From JAYUHK01 sp043767025 (GTDB taxonomy: Bacteria; Bacteroidota; Bacteroidia; Chitinophagales; Saprospiraceae): DNA of 54,337 bases. Positions 26,436 to 34,786 of the stretch are shown piece after piece. Where the stretch lies: NCBI GenBank assembly GCA_043767025.1, contig JAYUHK010000092.1, positions 1 to 54,337 on the forward strand, given 5' to 3'. The notes beneath the pieces are model-generated. The model did no database searches and had not been told where the DNA came from. It was given only the letters and a program-made list of their open reading frames with translations. The position numbers and the translations under genes were made by a program. Each line of letters begins with the position of its first letter. Position 1 is the first letter of the stretch.

Positions 26436-26566
26436 GGACAAAATGTCCTCCCACCTAAAATAAGTCAGACACAATTTACTGTTGCGATAAATCATTTTTA
26501 AAAGTTCAGTTTGTGAACTTTTAGGAGTAATTTATGAAAAAAACAAAATTTTATTTCACGCACTAA
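26436..26566 (+). promoter_or_regulatory. Structured leader in front of the 26576 gene
   Basis: Contains a short palindrome GGACAAAATGTCC (about 26437-26449), then a perfect 9-bp hairpin, AAAAGTTCA (26500-26508) with TGAACTTTT (26514-26522), immediately followed by AGGAG (26523-26527) and a 10-codon ORF. A classical Shine-Dalgarno next to a hairpin is unusual among the genes of this window. Upstream, 26019-26404 (about 385 bases) shows no gene or clear signal. Confidence 0.4.
26534..26566 (+). CDS. Possible 10-residue leader peptide
   Basis: ATG at 26534 is 6 bases after AGGAG and opens MKKTKFYFTH followed by TAA. It is in the same frame as the gene starting at 26576, only 9 bases after its stop. 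It is short and could be chance, but it has the only strong ribosome binding site noticed in the window. Confidence 0.3.
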   Translation: MKKTKFYFTH

Positions 26567-26575
26567 CAACACACT

Positions 26576-26944
26576 ATGAAGCGTCCGACCGTTTTAGAGC
26601 ATATCCGTATGCTCATTGAGTCTAAAATTCAGTTTACAGATTTTCAGACTACGTTACTTCTTAAAAAATTAACCGATGTAGAAAATAAAGAAAGTCAGGT
26701 CAAAAATGTGGAGGAATTTATTGATTTTTTAGACGCTGCCAACCTTTCTGTGGAAGAATTTCTGAATTGCATCGAAAATTACAGTGCTTCCAAAAAGCGA
26801 CTTTTGATGCTGCGTTCTATTGCCACCGAACAAAATGGAATCCAAATTTTGGACTTATTGGTGCGCAATGATTTCATGCAAAACTCTGAAAAAGAACTAC
26901 TCAAACAATTCGCTCCGCAAAAAATGATGGGTTCGGCGGCTTGA
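26576..26944 (+). CDS. Hypothetical small helical protein
   Basis: 122 residues, predicted almost all alpha-helical and acidic in the middle (DVENKESQVKNVEEFIDFLD), with no signal peptide, membrane segment or metal motif. Not recognised. It has no Shine-Dalgarno of its own, so it may be reinitiated from the leader ORF. Its TGA stop (26942-26944) directly abuts the smc stop codon on the other strand, leaving no space for a terminator. Confidence 0.6.
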   Translation: MKRPTVLEHIRMLIESKIQFTDFQTTLLLKKLTDVENKESQVKNVEEFIDFLDAANLSVEEFLNCIENYSASKKRLLMLRSIATEQNGIQILDLLVRNDFMQNSEKELLKQFAPQKMMGSAA

Positions 26945-29900
26945 TTAGTTCATAACTTGTAGCACAGAATTTTCGCTTTCAAGCGTCCTAAAATCTACCG
27001 CACTCACGCCCGAAACGCCCTGCTCGGGCATATAAACGCCGTAAATAACGTCCACCGCCGCCATCGTCTGCTTGTTGTGTGTGACGATAATAAATTGAGA
27101 ATCTGCCGAAAACTTTTTAATAATACGGTTAAATTTCTCAATATTTGCATCGTCCAAAGGTGCATCGACTTCATCAAAGATACAAAAAGGAGCGGGTTTT
27201 AGAAGGTAAAGCGCGAACAATAAAGCGGTAGCCGTCAGCGTTTTTTCGCCGCCCGAAAGCTGGCTGATACTTTGAGGACGCTTTCCTTTAGGCTTCGCTA
27301 CGATGTTGATAGGCGATTCGAGTGGTTCGGCAGGATTTTCGAGTACCAAATCGCACGCGTCGTCGTCCGTAAAAAGACTTCTAAAAACTTCGATAAAATT
27401 ATTGCGAATTTGGTCAAATGCCGATATAAATTGTTGAGTAGCAGTCAGTTCTATTTCTTTTATGGTTTCGATTAAAGAATTTTTTGCCTCTAAAATATCG
27501 TTTTTTTGCGCAGCTATCGTCGTCAGTCGCTCGCTCATTTCCTTATACGTTTCGACCGCCATAGGATTTATTTCGCCATAATTTTCTAATTTATTCTTTA
27601 TTTTTGTGACATGGTCTTGAAGGTCAGATTGGATATAATCCTTATTGGGTTCTCTATTAAATAGGTCGTTGATAGCTATGTTAAATTCGATTTTCAGACG
27701 CTCCCCGATTGCGCTGAGCTGCAACTTAATATCGCTGAACTTATCCTTCAAATTTTCCAATAAAACCTGATTTTCATTGCGCTGGCGGTTCCATTTTTTT
27801 ATGTTGTCTTCCAACTCGTTCATTTTTCCGCGCGCCTGAAAATAAGATTGTTCAGCATCATTAAGAGCAAGTGTTTTTTCTTTTTTATCACTTAAATAAT
27901 TCGTTAAATTTTTATTAAGTTCTAATATTTCAGCTTCTGCTGCCTCTAAATCTTTATTTGAAGATTGTATTAAATTTTGTTCTTTTTCAAGATTAAATTT
28001 TGTTTCCTCTAATTGTTTTTCTCTAAAATTTAATTCTCTCTGAATAGTCGAAACTTTATTTTGCTGGCGAATAAATAAAACATTTTGTTCGTTGAATGTT
28101 GCAGAAGCCTTGCCCAATTCTTCAGCCAATTCTTTATAACTACTGTCGGCAGCCGTCAAATTAGATGCAATTTCGCGTGCTTGATGACGATAGTTTTCTA
28201 AAACAATATTCAACGCATCGTTTTCGAGAAGTAATTTTTTGATAAAATTTTCGGTGTTTTGATTTTTTTCTTTTACCTCTTTTTTAAAGTTTTCTATGTT
28301 CTCAATTTTGGTCTGCAAACCAATCATTTCTTGAAGCAAGCGATTCAGTTGGTTTTTTTCTTTCTGTACAACTGCTTGTTTGTTGCTATTTTTCAGCGCA
28401 GTCAGCTGGATTTGCAGCTTGTTGATTTCCTCCGAAAGTTGCTGCTCCGTTTTCTCCAACGTTTGAATATTTTTTTCGATTAGGTGTAAATTCTTTTTTC
28501 GACCAATCTTTTTTCCATCAAATAAGCCGACCGAACCGCCACTCACACTCTCGGGACGGTGAATAAAATTTCCAGCTTTGGCTAAAATAGTCAAGCCTTC
28601 GGGAGAGGAACTTCGGACATCTTCATTCTCGGATATATAAACATTTTGTAGTAATAAATTGCACAGATTGATGTATTTTTCTTCTACTTCTACGACAGCT
28701 GTGGCAGCTATCAAATCTAATTTATTTATATTTTTTGTGACGTTTATTTTTTTGATAAAATCTAATATAAATAGATTCACACGACCTTTTTGGGAGGTTT
28801 TTAAGAGTTCGATGGCTGCTTCGGCTTCTTCCTTACTTTCGACTACAAAATACGATAAATAAGGCTCTAAAAAATTCTCAATCGCCACCCGATATTCTTC
28901 TTTACAGAACAATAAATCTGACAATAAAACCGGATTTTGTGACCAATTTTTTTCTTTACTCAAATACTTAATAGACTCCGAAAAACCCTCCAAATTGTCC
29001 ACCATACTTTTGGTGAGTTTGTACTCATTTCGGTTTGCGTCCAATTCACGACGCACTTTTGCTACTTCTACCCTATGAACGTCGAGCTGCTGGTTTGTAA
29101 ATTCCATCAATTCTACACGACTCTTTTCCTCATTCTCTAAACCTCCAATCAACGCAATCAACTCATTTTCAATGACTTGCGTAGTTTTTAATTGCTCTAT
29201 CAAGCCATTTGCTTCGTTGAGTCTGGCTTGCATATTATCGGCGTTTCGAGCCAAGTCAGATTGTAAATTTTCTATTTGATTGTTCTGAACAGCTTTTTTC
29301 TTGTCGGTTTCCGCGATTTGCACCTCAATTTTGCGCAGTTCGGTCACAAAAACATCTAAACCTTCTTTTAGATTCGAGTGCTTGGCGCGCGTATTTTTCA
29401 AATCATTTTCTGACTTTTCTAACTGGTTTTCTAACGCAATTTCTAATTTTTTTTCGTCCACTAATTGTGCTCGAAATTCCGAAATGTCTTGTCCCAGATT
29501 AGATGTTCTTATTTTTGCAGTCTTGACTTGCTCTTCCAATTTTATTTTGCTTTGAGCTATAAAACTCTTTCTCTGCAAAATAATATTTTGTTCATTTTCC
29601 AAGCCTCGAATCCGTCCCACCAACGCATTTAGATCCCGTTGTCGTGTGGAGAGTGTTTGCTCTTTGTCCAAGTTAGCCTTTTTTTCGGCTTCCAAAATAG
29701 ACTCATTTTTTAAAATTTCGGTTGTTACATTCCGATTTTTGTCCGTTTCAAGTTGAAGTTTTTCTTCTATATTCTTGTACTGAATTTTGTGACTCGATAG
29801 CTGGAATATTGCCAATTCAATGCTCAACTCTCGATATTGAGCCTTCAAATCAAAATATTTTTGCGTCCGCTTGGCTTGTTTTTCAAGGATTTTTACGTTT

Positions 29901-30499
29901 GTGTCAATCTCGTGCAGCAAGTCTTCTACGCGGTCAAGGTCTGCGGTCGCGCTCTCCAATTTGGATAAAGTTTCTTGCTTGCGGGTCTTGTACTTCGAGA
30001 TGCCAGCAGCCTGTTCAAACATTTTGCGGCGCGCATTTTCTTTGTCGTTCAAAATATCATCTACCATTCCGAGCGCAATAATCGCATACGAATTGGAGCC
30101 AATACCGGTATCCAAAAAAAGCGTGTTGATGTCTTTTAAGCGACAAGGAACGTTGTTCAGGCGATATTCACTCTCGCCAGTCCGATATAATATTCTTGAA
30201 ATACTAATAAAATTGTAGTCAAGCGGAATTAAATTTTGTGTATTTTCAAAGGTAAGCGTCACTTGCGCCATTCCACTTTCCTTGCGTTTTTTAGTGCCGT
30301 TAAAAATAATGTTAGACATTTTGTCCAAACGCAATTCTTTACTTTTTTGCTCCCCCAACACCCACCGGATTGCATCTACGACGTTTGATTTACCAGCCCC
30401 GTTAGGTCCCACAATTCCAATGACATTCTCATTGAAATTGATAATAGTTTCGTTGGCGAAACTTTTAAACCCTTTTATTTCCAGACTTTTTAAACGCAT
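26945..30499 (-). CDS. smc: Chromosome segregation ATPase SMC
   Basis: 1184 residues, full length. N-terminal head with Walker A GPNGAGKSNVVDAIRWVLGE (from about 31); long coiled coil; a central hinge (about 510-680, EFSGGSVGL-type region reading SVSGGSVGLFDGKKIG); second coiled coil; C-terminal head with signature LSGGEKTLTATALLFALY and Walker B FCIFDEVDAPLDD. It forms the condensin-like complex with ScpAB that compacts and resolves chromosomes. It is divergent from tex with a short shared promoter region. Confidence 0.97.
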   Translation of the reverse strand: MRLKSLEIKGFKSFANETIINFNENVIGIVGPNGAGKSNVVDAIRWVLGEQKSKELRLDKMSNIIFNGTKKRKESGMAQVTLTFENTQNLIPLDYNFISISRILYRTGESEYRLNNVPCRLKDINTLFLDTGIGSNSYAIIALGMVDDILNDKENARRKMFEQAAGISKYKTRKQETLSKLESATADLDRVEDLLHEIDTNVKILEKQAKRTQKYFDLKAQYRELSIELAIFQLSSHKIQYKNIEEKLQLETDKNRNVTTEILKNESILEAEKKANLDKEQTLSTRQRDLNALVGRIRGLENEQNIILQRKSFIAQSKIKLEEQVKTAKIRTSNLGQDISEFRAQLVDEKKLEIALENQLEKSENDLKNTRAKHSNLKEGLDVFVTELRKIEVQIAETDKKKAVQNNQIENLQSDLARNADNMQARLNEANGLIEQLKTTQVIENELIALIGGLENEEKSRVELMEFTNQQLDVHRVEVAKVRRELDANRNEYKLTKSMVDNLEGFSESIKYLSKEKNWSQNPVLLSDLLFCKEEYRVAIENFLEPYLSYFVVESKEEAEAAIELLKTSQKGRVNLFILDFIKKINVTKNINKLDLIAATAVVEVEEKYINLCNLLLQNVYISENEDVRSSSPEGLTILAKAGNFIHRPESVSGGSVGLFDGKKIGRKKNLHLIEKNIQTLEKTEQQLSEEINKLQIQLTALKNSNKQAVVQKEKNQLNRLLQEMIGLQTKIENIENFKKEVKEKNQNTENFIKKLLLENDALNIVLENYRHQAREIASNLTAADSSYKELAEELGKASATFNEQNVLFIRQQNKVSTIQRELNFREKQLEETKFNLEKEQNLIQSSNKDLEAAEAEILELNKNLTNYLSDKKEKTLALNDAEQSYFQARGKMNELEDNIKKWNRQRNENQVLLENLKDKFSDIKLQLSAIGERLKIEFNIAINDLFNREPNKDYIQSDLQDHVTKIKNKLENYGEINPMAVETYKEMSERLTTIAAQKNDILEAKNSLIETIKEIELTATQQFISAFDQIRNNFIEVFRSLFTDDDACDLVLENPAEPLESPINIVAKPKGKRPQSISQLSGGEKTLTATALLFALYLLKPAPFCIFDEVDAPLDDANIEKFNRIIKKFSADSQFIIVTHNKQTMAAVDVIYGVYMPEQGVSGVSAVDFRTLESENSVLQVMN

Positions 30500-30506
30500 A
30501 AAAGCG

Positions 30507-30514
30507 CAAATATA
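30507..30514 (-). promoter_or_regulatory. -7 box directly in front of smc
   Basis: On the minus strand TATATTTG, a perfect TAnnTTTG, ends 7 bases before the smc ATG at 30499. If used, the mRNA would be leaderless or nearly so. No matching -33 TTG was seen, so an upstream promoter is also possible. Confidence 0.35.
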
Positions 30515-30556
30515 TGATTAATTTTCATATATTATATGTTTTTTTAATCTTCTATT

Positions 30557-30590
30557 TTGGTCAAATTTTCAAAACATACTACTATCTTCG
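30557..30590 (+). promoter_or_regulatory. Promoter of tex
   Basis: TTG at 30557-30559 and TATCTTCG at 30583-30590 (one mismatch to TAnnTTTG) are separated by 23 bases. Transcription would begin near 30597, about 20 bases before the ATG chosen for tex. Confidence 0.45.
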
Positions 30591-30616
30591 CCTCAAATTC
30601 GCAAATACACCTAAAT

Positions 30617-32734
30617 ATGAATCATCAGCAACTTATCGCAAATGCTTTAAATATTTCTCTGAACTATGTCACAAGTACTCTTAATCTGTTAGAAAATGGC
30701 GCAACCGTTCCTTTCATAGCTCGCTATCGAAAAGAAGTAACGGGTTCTTTGGACGAAGTGCAAATCGCTGATATTCAGCAGTATAAGACAAAATTAATAG
30801 ATTTGGACAAACGCCGAGAAAGCATTATCAAGTCTATTGAGGAGCAAGGAAAGATGACCGACGAACTCCAAAATAAAATATTAAAATCAACAACTGTGAC
30901 AGAGTTGGAGGATATTTATTTGCCATTTAAGAAAAAGCGTAAAACTCGAGCTTCCGTAGCGAAGGAAAAAGGTTTAGAACCTTTGGCGTTGCGACTGCTT
31001 GCGCAAAGTAGATTTGATGTAGCTTTGGAAGCAAAAAAATACTTGAACGATGCAGTAAATACGGCAGACGAAGCGTTAAGTGGCGCACGTGACATTATCG
31101 CCGAAATAATTAGTGAAGACGAAACTGCTCGAAATACGATGCGTTTTGTTTTTTCTAAAAGTGCAATTTTGACTTCAAAAGTAGCGCGTGGTAAAGAAGA
31201 AGAAGGGATAAAATACAAAGATTACTTCAAATGTGACGAAACGCTCTCCAAATGTCCGTCACACCGATTATTGGCAATTAGACGGGGCGAAGAAGAGGGG
31301 TTTTTGAGAGTTTCTATCGCTCCGTCGGCGGAGTTGGCAGTGTATGAATTAGAAAAAATATTTATTTTTGAGCACAATGATGCAGCCAAACAGGTCAAAA
31401 TGGCTGTCACAGATTCCTACGAAAGACTTTTGCAGCCGAGTATCGAAACGGAGTTTAGAAATACGTCCAAAGAAAAAGCCGACGCGGAAGCAATTAGAGT
31501 TTTTACCGAAAATTTGTCCCAACTTTTACTCGCCGCGCCGCTCGGCGAGAAGTGTATTTTGGGTATTGATCCGGGTTTTAGGACTGGTTGCAAGACAGTT
31601 GTTTTGGATAAAAATGGAAATTTATTGCATTATTCGACCATTTTTCCGCACCCTCCTCAACAAGACGAGTTCGGAGCGTCCAACGAAATTCGGCACCTTT
31701 GCGACCAATATTTTGTGGAGGCTATCGCCGTAGGAAACGGTACTGCTGGGCGCGAAACTATGGCGATTTTGAATGAAATTAAGTTCGACTCGAAGATTGA
31801 TTTTTATATGGTCAATGAAAATGGTGCCTCTATTTATTCAGCATCGGCGGTCGCTCGGGAGGAGTTTCCTGACCACGACATTACGGTAAGAGGCGCGGTT
31901 TCAATAGCTCGAAGGCTCATGGACCCTCTGGCAGAATTGGTAAAAATAGATGCAAAATCTATCGGCGTAGGGCAGTACCAACACGATGTAAATCAATCTT
32001 TGCTCAAAGAGAGTTTGGATCGGGTGGTAGAGAGTTGCGTAAATTCTGTCGGCATCAATCTCAACACTGCGAGCCGACATTTGCTTACTTATGTGTCAGG
32101 TTTGGGTCCGAATCTGGCGCAGAAAATTGTAGATTACCGCGTCCAAAATGGTGCTTTTAAAAGCCGAAATGACTTGAAGAAAATTCCTCGAATGGGCGAG
32201 AAAGCCTTTGAGCAGTGCGCAGGTTTTTTGAGAATCCGCGACGCAATAAATCCGCTCGACAACACAGCAGTACACCCCGAAATTTATTCGGTAGTAGAAA
32301 AAATGGCGACCGATTTGAACTCCGATGTATCGAATTTAATACTAAAAAAAGAGTTGCGCCAACAAATTGACCTCAAAAACTATGTCACAAAAACGATAGG
32401 TTTGCCCACACTCAACGATATTATAAAAGAATTGAATAAACCGGGATTGGACCCACGCGGAGAAGCCAAATCTTTTGAATTTGGCAACGTACACCGGATA
32501 GAAGATTTGTCGATAGGTATGATTTTACCCGGAATTGTCACAAATATAACAAATTTTGGAGCTTTTGTAGATATTGGAATCAAACAAGACGGTATGGTTC
32601 ATATCTCTCAACTTGCGAATAAATTTGTCAAAAATCCCGCCGACGTGGTAGTATTACAGCAGCAAGTGATGGTGAAAGTGACCGATGTTGATTTTGAACG
32701 CAAGCGAGTTTTTCTCTCTATGAAAGAGGTATAA
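30617..32734 (+). CDS. tex: Tex-family RNA-binding transcription accessory protein
   Basis: 705 residues from ATG at 30617 (MNHQQLIANALNISL); the reading frame opens earlier with TTG at 30557, which lies inside the likely promoter. Order: Tex N-terminal helical domain with VPFIARYRKEVTGSLDE; YqgF/RNase H-like domain starting ILGIDPGFRTGCKTVVLD; helix-hairpin-helix region (LNTASRHLLTYVSGLGPNLA and IPRMGEKAFEQCAGFLRI); C-terminal S1 RNA-binding domain (IGMILPGIVTNITNFGAFVD to KRVFLSMKEV). Tex acts with transcribing or stalled RNA polymerase; details in Bacteroidota are unknown. Confidence 0.95.
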   Translation: MNHQQLIANALNISLNYVTSTLNLLENGATVPFIARYRKEVTGSLDEVQIADIQQYKTKLIDLDKRRESIIKSIEEQGKMTDELQNKILKSTTVTELEDIYLPFKKKRKTRASVAKEKGLEPLALRLLAQSRFDVALEAKKYLNDAVNTADEALSGARDIIAEIISEDETARNTMRFVFSKSAILTSKVARGKEEEGIKYKDYFKCDETLSKCPSHRLLAIRRGEEEGFLRVSIAPSAELAVYELEKIFIFEHNDAAKQVKMAVTDSYERLLQPSIETEFRNTSKEKADAEAIRVFTENLSQLLLAAPLGEKCILGIDPGFRTGCKTVVLDKNGNLLHYSTIFPHPPQQDEFGASNEIRHLCDQYFVEAIAVGNGTAGRETMAILNEIKFDSKIDFYMVNENGASIYSASAVAREEFPDHDITVRGAVSIARRLMDPLAELVKIDAKSIGVGQYQHDVNQSLLKESLDRVVESCVNSVGINLNTASRHLLTYVSGLGPNLAQKIVDYRVQNGAFKSRNDLKKIPRMGEKAFEQCAGFLRIRDAINPLDNTAVHPEIYSVVEKMATDLNSDVSNLILKKELRQQIDLKNYVTKTIGLPTLNDIIKELNKPGLDPRGEAKSFEFGNVHRIEDLSIGMILPGIVTNITNFGAFVDIGIKQDGMVHISQLANKFVKNPADVVVLQQQVMVKVTDVDFERKRVFLSMKEV

Positions 32735-32795
32735 AGTGATATTCAGGCAGACATATCTTGCACAAACACGAGTTACGTTGAATAAAATCTTCGGA

Positions 32796-32980
32796 TTATT
32801 GAATATTATAACTGATGTCACGCACCACTTCGAGGGTCGAAACAGCAAGATTGGCTACTTTTTCATCGTCCCAATTCGGAAGCTGCGTAAATATGTTCCC
32901 AATCACTTTGCGCTCTTTTTCGATACCTTTTTCAATGCCTTTTTTTCAGCTTCTTGCATCAAATAATCGTAAGAACTCAT
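32796..32980 (-). pseudogene. 3' fragment of an Rpn/PD-(D/E)XK nuclease-type transposase gene, frameshifted
   Basis: Read on the minus strand from ATG at 32980, the frame gives MSSYDYLMQEAEKK then diverges at seven A (plus-strand T-run 32940-32946). One added A would give GIEKGIEKERKVIGNIFTQL, then PNWDDEKVANLAVSTLEVV and a stop at 32796. That Glu-Lys-rich repeat and tail are the C-terminal end of Rpn (recombination-promoting nuclease / putative transposase) proteins. The catalytic domain, normally 200 or more residues upstream, is missing. Confidence 0.6.
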
Positions 32981-33088
32981 ATATTGTTACCAGTGTTTTT
33001 TACAGTTTGAATAACCGTGTGCACATTAGCTGTGCTAAATTCGTTACTTTTTAAAATATAAACAATTTGGGCGATAAAAAAAGATAAG

Positions 33089-33184
33089 TAGTTATAAGTT
33101 TTTAATTTTGAGTCATTTTAAACTATTGAAAATCAACGAATTATGTCGAATATTAAATGTCATCTATTTAGGTGTAATAACTTA
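33089..33184 (+). repeat. 96-bp long-range inverted repeat, copy A
   Basis: Matches the reverse complement of 53641-53736 at 91 of 96 positions without gaps, counted by eye. Starts TAGTTATAAGTTTTTAATTT. It lies 10 bases past the ftsZ stop and about 110 bases upstream, in the same sense, of the Rpn remnant. Confidence 0.9.
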
Positions 33185-33194
33185 CCAGATAAAA

Positions 33195-34643
33195 TTAATC
33201 CGCTTTGTCGTGCAAATAAGAATTATTCTGACGAATTTCGGGTTCGCCGTCGTTTGAGATTGTCCATTTTGAGTGAGCAGCGGTGTCGGAAGAATGGGGC
33301 AAACTATCGTCCAAATTAACCCTTCGACGCAGATAAGCAGGTTCATTCTCGAGGTCGTTAATAGCCTGCGGATTATTCAGTTTTGATGTAAATGACGCAG
33401 CCTTTGCTCTGCTGTTACTTTCTGTCGGTCTTTGCAAATTTTCGGATTCGGTGCTTCTTTCGTCTTTGCGTTCCCGAAAATTGCTATAACTTCCAGACAC
33501 CGGACGCGCATTGGGCGCACGCGAGGTCTTGAACTCAAAAGTGTTCGCATTTGAATTTTGTTCGCCCGAGTTTGGTTCAAAAATACCCTGTATTCTCTTT
33601 TGAGAATTTTGCTCAAAATCATCATCTTCTAAAAAAACAACATTCTTTTTTTGGTAGGATTGTGGTGCAGTCCCAGCCGGCTCATTGAAATTTTTGGATT
33701 CAAAACCAGTCGCAATAATCGTGATGCTCAACTTGTCGCCCAACGTTTCGTCGTAGCAATCTCCCCAAATTACGTTTGCACCTTCTCCGACTTCTTCCTC
33801 AATAAACTTCGTAATGACCGACAACTCGTCCATTTCGGCTTCTTTAGTCCCCGATACGATATTGATTAGTAGGTGTTTCGCTCCCCGAATATCATTATCC
33901 TCCAAAAGCGGTGAGCTTATCGCCATATCAATAGCTTTGTAAGCCCGATTTTCGCCTTCGCCTATCCCTGTACCCATCACCGCTACCCCACTGCCGCGCA
34001 TGACGGTATCGACATCTTTAAAATCCACATTGACGTGACCCGTTTTTGTGATGATTTCGGCGATGCCTTTTGCTGCCGTCGTCAGGATATTGTCTGCGTG
34101 TCCAAAAGCATTCCGTATTGTCAGATTTCCAAAAATGGTACGCAGTTTTTCGTTGGAAATGATAACTATAGTATCTACATTTTTTTTCAATTCTTCCAAT
34201 CCTTCTTTGCCCTGCGAGTTGCGCTTCGTACCTTCAAAACCAAATGGCAAAGTGACAATTCCGACGGTCAAAATATCCAACTCACGGGCGGCTTTAGCGA
34301 TAATTGGCGCAGCACCTGTCCCTGTGCCTCCGCCCATGCCTGCGGTAACAAACAGCATTTTGGCACCTACAAGGAAGTTTTTTATTTCCTCAATAGATTC
34401 CAAACACGCCTGCTTACCGATTTGTGGCTGCGAACCTGCTCCCATTCCTTCCGTCAGATTGGGTCCGAGTTTGATTCTCACTGGCACTGGACTGCTTTCC
34501 ATAGCTTGGTTGTCGGTGTTGCTGATAGCGAAGTCCACGCCTGCGATGCCCTGACGAAACATGTGATTGACTGCATTGCTGCCACCGCCGCCCACGCCGA
34601 TGACTTTGATAATATTTTGCGATTTTGGTATATCAAATTTCAT
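33195..34643 (-). CDS. ftsZ: Cell division protein FtsZ
   Basis: 482 residues. GTPase domain with GGGGSNAVNHM (18-28) and the tubulin signature GGGTGTG (104-110); T7-loop region DELSVITKFIEEEVGEGANV. After about residue 325 comes a long polar linker rich in Asn, Ser, Arg and Glu, then EPAYLRRR, equivalent to the FtsA-binding C-terminal peptide, and a further 40 residues ending NNSYLHDKAD, a tail form seen in Bacteroidota. FtsZ forms the Z-ring. Last gene of the dcw cluster; a 143-bp gap before it could hold an extra promoter but no clear TAnnTTTG box was found. Confidence 0.97.
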   Translation of the reverse strand: MKFDIPKSQNIIKVIGVGGGGSNAVNHMFRQGIAGVDFAISNTDNQAMESSPVPVRIKLGPNLTEGMGAGSQPQIGKQACLESIEEIKNFLVGAKMLFVTAGMGGGTGTGAAPIIAKAARELDILTVGIVTLPFGFEGTKRNSQGKEGLEELKKNVDTIVIISNEKLRTIFGNLTIRNAFGHADNILTTAAKGIAEIITKTGHVNVDFKDVDTVMRGSGVAVMGTGIGEGENRAYKAIDMAISSPLLEDNDIRGAKHLLINIVSGTKEAEMDELSVITKFIEEEVGEGANVIWGDCYDETLGDKLSITIIATGFESKNFNEPAGTAPQSYQKKNVVFLEDDDFEQNSQKRIQGIFEPNSGEQNSNANTFEFKTSRAPNARPVSGSYSNFRERKDERSTESENLQRPTESNSRAKAASFTSKLNNPQAINDLENEPAYLRRRVNLDDSLPHSSDTAAHSKWTISNDGEPEIRQNNSYLHDKAD

Positions 34644-34786
34644 ATTGTAATTTTTTTTTGATGGTTTGAAAAGTTAAAATTTTACTGCACAAACAGCGAT
34701 TCGTAAACGATTTGAAGACCAAATTTTTCTACTGAATGTATAAATCAATATTAAAGAAAAAGATAGTTTTTTTAGTAATAGAATAG

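Noticed and set aside
34035..34661. A 208-codon plus-strand ORF
   Set aside because: Antisense to the conserved GTPase domain of ftsZ; no recognisable protein content.
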